Source of the DNA: Streptomyces sp. DH41
GTDB taxonomy: Bacteria; Actinomycetota; Actinomycetes; Streptomycetales; Streptomycetaceae
Length of the DNA stretch: 64,000 bases
Direction: 5' to 3'
Assembly: GCF_029813785.1 (NCBI RefSeq)
Contig: NZ_JARVKY010000004.1
Location: 310,001 to 374,000, forward strand
Position numbers and translations under genes: made by a program. The notes beneath the pieces were generated by a model that saw nothing but the letters and a program-made list of their open reading frames with translations, ran no database searches and was not told the origin of the DNA. Of the stretch, positions 62,089 through 64,000 are shown piece after piece. The first letter of the stretch is position 1. Every line of letters starts with the position of its first letter.

Positions 62089-62787
62089 ATGGCGCGGCTG
62101 TTGGTGGTGCAGAACGGCCCGGACGGCGGGCCGGGCCGGTTCGGTGACTGGCTGGTCTCGGACGGACTGTCGCTGGACGTGGTGCACGCGTACGCCGGTG
62201 CGCCGCTCCCCCGGCGTCCGGCGCACGAGGGCGTCATGGTGCTGGGCGGTGGCTACCTGCCCGACGACGACGTCCGCGCGGCCTGGCTCGCGCCCACCCG
62301 CGCCCTGGTCGCCGAGGCGGTGGAGCGGGGCGCTCCCGTGTTCGGTATCTGCCTCGGCGGGCAGCTCCTCGCCCGCGTCGCGGGCGGCACGGTGGAGGGC
62401 GACCACGGCGAACCGGAGTTCGGCAGTACGCCGCTCAGTCTGCGGCCGGAGGCGGCGGGTGATCCCCTCTTCGGGGGACTGCCGGAGCGGGTCACGGCGG
62501 TCGAGCACCACGTGGACGCCGTGACCGCCCTGCCGCCGGGCGCCGCCTGGCTGATGGAGAGCGAACGGTGCCCGTACCAGGCGTTCCGGGTCGGCGACCG
62601 GGCGTGGGGAGTGCAGTTCCATCCCGAGGCGGGCGCGGACCGGGTCCGGTCGTGGGCCCCGGAGCGGATCCGGGCCAGGGGTCTGGACCCGGCGGAGGTC
62701 TTCGGCCGGGCGGAACGCGACGAGCCCGCGGCCGAGGCCGTCTGGCGCGAGGTCGCCCGGCGGTTCGCCGCGCTCGTCGGGGGGTGA
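62089..62787 (+). CDS. Class I glutamine amidotransferase-like protein
   Basis: 232 aa, GuaA-N/GATase1 fold. Triad: Cys in VFGICLGGQLLARVAGG, His and Glu in WGVQFHPEAGADRVRSW. Similar stand-alone proteins hydrolyse gamma-glutamyl bonds or act with an unlinked synthetase. ATG with AAGGGG upstream. A 14-bp direct repeat (TGGAGCAGGATGTC at 62030-62043 and 62045-62058) precedes it. Stop lies 3 bp from the convergent esterase stop. Confidence 0.87.
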   Translation: MARLLVVQNGPDGGPGRFGDWLVSDGLSLDVVHAYAGAPLPRRPAHEGVMVLGGGYLPDDDVRAAWLAPTRALVAEAVERGAPVFGICLGGQLLARVAGGTVEGDHGEPEFGSTPLSLRPEAAGDPLFGGLPERVTAVEHHVDAVTALPPGAAWLMESERCPYQAFRVGDRAWGVQFHPEAGADRVRSWAPERIRARGLDPAEVFGRAERDEPAAEAVWREVARRFAALVGG

Positions 62788-62790
62788 GGG

Positions 62791-63981
62791 TCAGCGGGAG
62801 AAGGCGCCGCGGTCGGTGAACGCCAGACGGGCGAAGCGTTCGCCGATACGGCGGTGGGTGGCCGCGTCCGGGTGGAGGTCGTCGGGCAGGGGCAGCTCCG
62901 CGGCGTCGGCCTCGCCATAGAGGTCGCGGCCGTCGAGGTAGTGCAGGTTGGGGTCGTCGGCGGTCCGCTGGGCCACGATGCGGGCCAGCTCGTCCCGGAC
63001 GACGTTCAGAGTCAGTTTCCCGCTCGCGCGTTCCCCCGGGTCGCCCATGGCCACGAACCGCAGTCGTCCCTCGCGGAGGCCGGAGACGTCGGGAGCGAGA
63101 GGGCCTGGGGTGTCCTCCTGGATGGGGCACAGGATGGGCGAGACGACCAGCAGCGGGGCCGTGGGGTGCCCTTCGCGGACGGTGTCGAGGAAGCCGTGCA
63201 CGGCGGGGCCGAAGGCACGCAGCCGCATCGCGTCGTGGTTGACCACGTTGATGCCGATCTTGACGCTGATCAGGTCGGCGGGGGTGTCGCGCATGGCCCG
63301 CGCGGTGAACGGGTCGAGCAGGGCGCTGCCGGCCAGGCCCAGGTTGACGAGTTCGACGCCGCCGAGCCAGGCGGCGAGCGCGGGCCACGTGGTGGTGGGG
63401 CTCGCGGCGTCGGAGCCGTGGCTGATCGAGCTGCCGTGGTGCAGCCAGACCCTGCGGCCGGGGTCCGGGGCGGGCTCGACGGGAGCGTCGGTGCGCAGGG
63501 CGACGAGTTCGGTTCTCTCGTTGTGCGGCAGCCAGATCTCGATGTCCTTGCTGCCCTCGGGCAGGCCGGCGAAGCGCAGGGTGCCGACGGGACCGGACTC
63601 GAAGCCCGCCGTACCGGTGGTCATGTCGACGGTGAGGGTGTTGCCGCCCGCGACACTGCCCTGACCGGCCGGCCGGCCGTCGACGAGCAGGTCGTACAGG
63701 CCGTCCGGGCGGGGCGGGGCGCCGACGTGGACCCGCTTGGTGGGCAGGGTGTCCAGTTCGAGAGTGGTGGCCCGGGTGCGCAGGGCCAGGCGTATACCGG
63801 AGGGCTGGGACTCGGCCATGGCCAGCTGCCCGTCGGTGTTCTGGGCGCGGGCCCGGGCGGGCAGCCGGTGCGGCAGCAGTCCGCGCTCGGTGCGCTCCAG
63901 GTCGAGGGCGCCGCGCAGGAGGTCCCGGGTGATCGGCGTGGTGATCCAGTCGATCCGGTCGTCGTCGGTGTGCGTGCTCAT
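62791..63981 (-). CDS. SGNH/GDSL-family esterase
   Basis: 396 aa. N-terminal beta-sandwich-like domain (about 60-180) and C-terminal SGNH hydrolase. Blocks: Ser in WLHHGSSISHG, Gly in NLGLAGSALLDPF, Asn in IGINVVNHDAM and Asp-x-x-His in LPLPDDLHPDAATH. No signal peptide, so cytoplasmic. Probably deacetylates or de-esterifies a carbohydrate or lipid. The ATG at 63981 leaves only 19 bp to the window end, so upstream signals are not fully visible. Confidence 0.88.
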   Translation of the reverse strand: MSTHTDDDRIDWITTPITRDLLRGALDLERTERGLLPHRLPARARAQNTDGQLAMAESQPSGIRLALRTRATTLELDTLPTKRVHVGAPPRPDGLYDLLVDGRPAGQGSVAGGNTLTVDMTTGTAGFESGPVGTLRFAGLPEGSKDIEIWLPHNERTELVALRTDAPVEPAPDPGRRVWLHHGSSISHGSDAASPTTTWPALAAWLGGVELVNLGLAGSALLDPFTARAMRDTPADLISVKIGINVVNHDAMRLRAFGPAVHGFLDTVREGHPTAPLLVVSPILCPIQEDTPGPLAPDVSGLREGRLRFVAMGDPGERASGKLTLNVVRDELARIVAQRTADDPNLHYLDGRDLYGEADAAELPLPDDLHPDAATHRRIGERFARLAFTDRGAFSR

Positions 63982-64000
63982 GCCGCCTCCGGCTGATGTG

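Noticed and set aside
1..64000. tRNA or rRNA genes, insertion sequences, integrases, att sites and CRISPR arrays
   Set aside because: None found by eye: no cloverleaf-like islands, no transposase or integrase motifs and no spaced repeats. A tRNAscan/ISfinder run would be decisive.

Overview
The window is high-GC DNA with tightly packed genes, frequent GTG and TTG starts, 4-bp start/stop overlaps and typical Actinobacteria families: a conservon, a SigB-type partner-switch module, several ECF/IclR/GntR/LysR regulators and a Ku protein. It reads as a Streptomyces (or close relative) chromosome. No tRNA, rRNA, CRISPR array, transposase or phage genes were seen. The first gene is cut by the window edge.

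Layout. 1-8.5 kb: the 3' part of a highly reducing type I PKS gene (AT-DH-MT-ER-KR-ACP), a stand-alone thioesterase with Cys in the nucleophile position, and on the opposite strand a soluble di-iron acyl-ACP desaturase and a small secreted Cys-containing protein. 8.6-9.0 kb: a frameshifted cis-prenyltransferase (UppS-type) remnant. 9.4-11.1 kb: two membrane proteins (DUF475 TerC-like and DUF350). 11.1-13.7 kb: a minus-strand operon of a 94-aa protein, a polyprenyl diphosphate synthase and a latex-clearing/MpaB-type haem oxygenase. 14.2-19.0 kb: urease operon ureABCFGD with an unusual UreC active-site flap and a His-repeat UreG. 19.0-22.3 kb: a second polyprenyl diphosphate synthase and a DnaQ-BRCT-BRCT-TerD fusion.

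22.3-27.7 kb: a coupled catabolic operon (DUF1177, NCS1 permease, M20 hydrolase) facing an IclR regulator and a peptidase E. 27.7-34.8 kb: a translationally coupled six-gene operon that fits D-apionate breakdown to D-erythrose 4-phosphate through L-erythrulose (ApnO-, OiaC-, LerI-, DerI- and LerK-like enzymes plus an MFS transporter), with a divergent GntR/FadR-type regulator and clear operators. 35.0-40.8 kb: a cytochrome P450 converging on a complete conservon cvnABCDE, whose P450 lacks the ExxR arginine.

41-45.7 kb: a LysR/PhzF divergent pair and a thiol-redox cassette (secreted small protein, CPVC membrane protein, DsbA-like, CcdA-like). 45.8-55 kb: housekeeping and accessory genes (epimerase, GH25 lysozyme, orphan molybdo-dehydrogenase FAD subunit, HTH protein with tandem palindromic operators, hydrolase, ECF sigma factor with a His/Met-rich membrane protein, flavodoxin-fold oxidoreductase). 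55-64 kb: stress and repair genes (Dps, PRC-barrel, STAS/MEDS-kinase/SigB module, Ku), then a FemX-like aminoacyltransferase, a methyltransferase, a class I amidotransferase and an SGNH esterase.

All functions are inferred from sequence features by eye; no database search was run.
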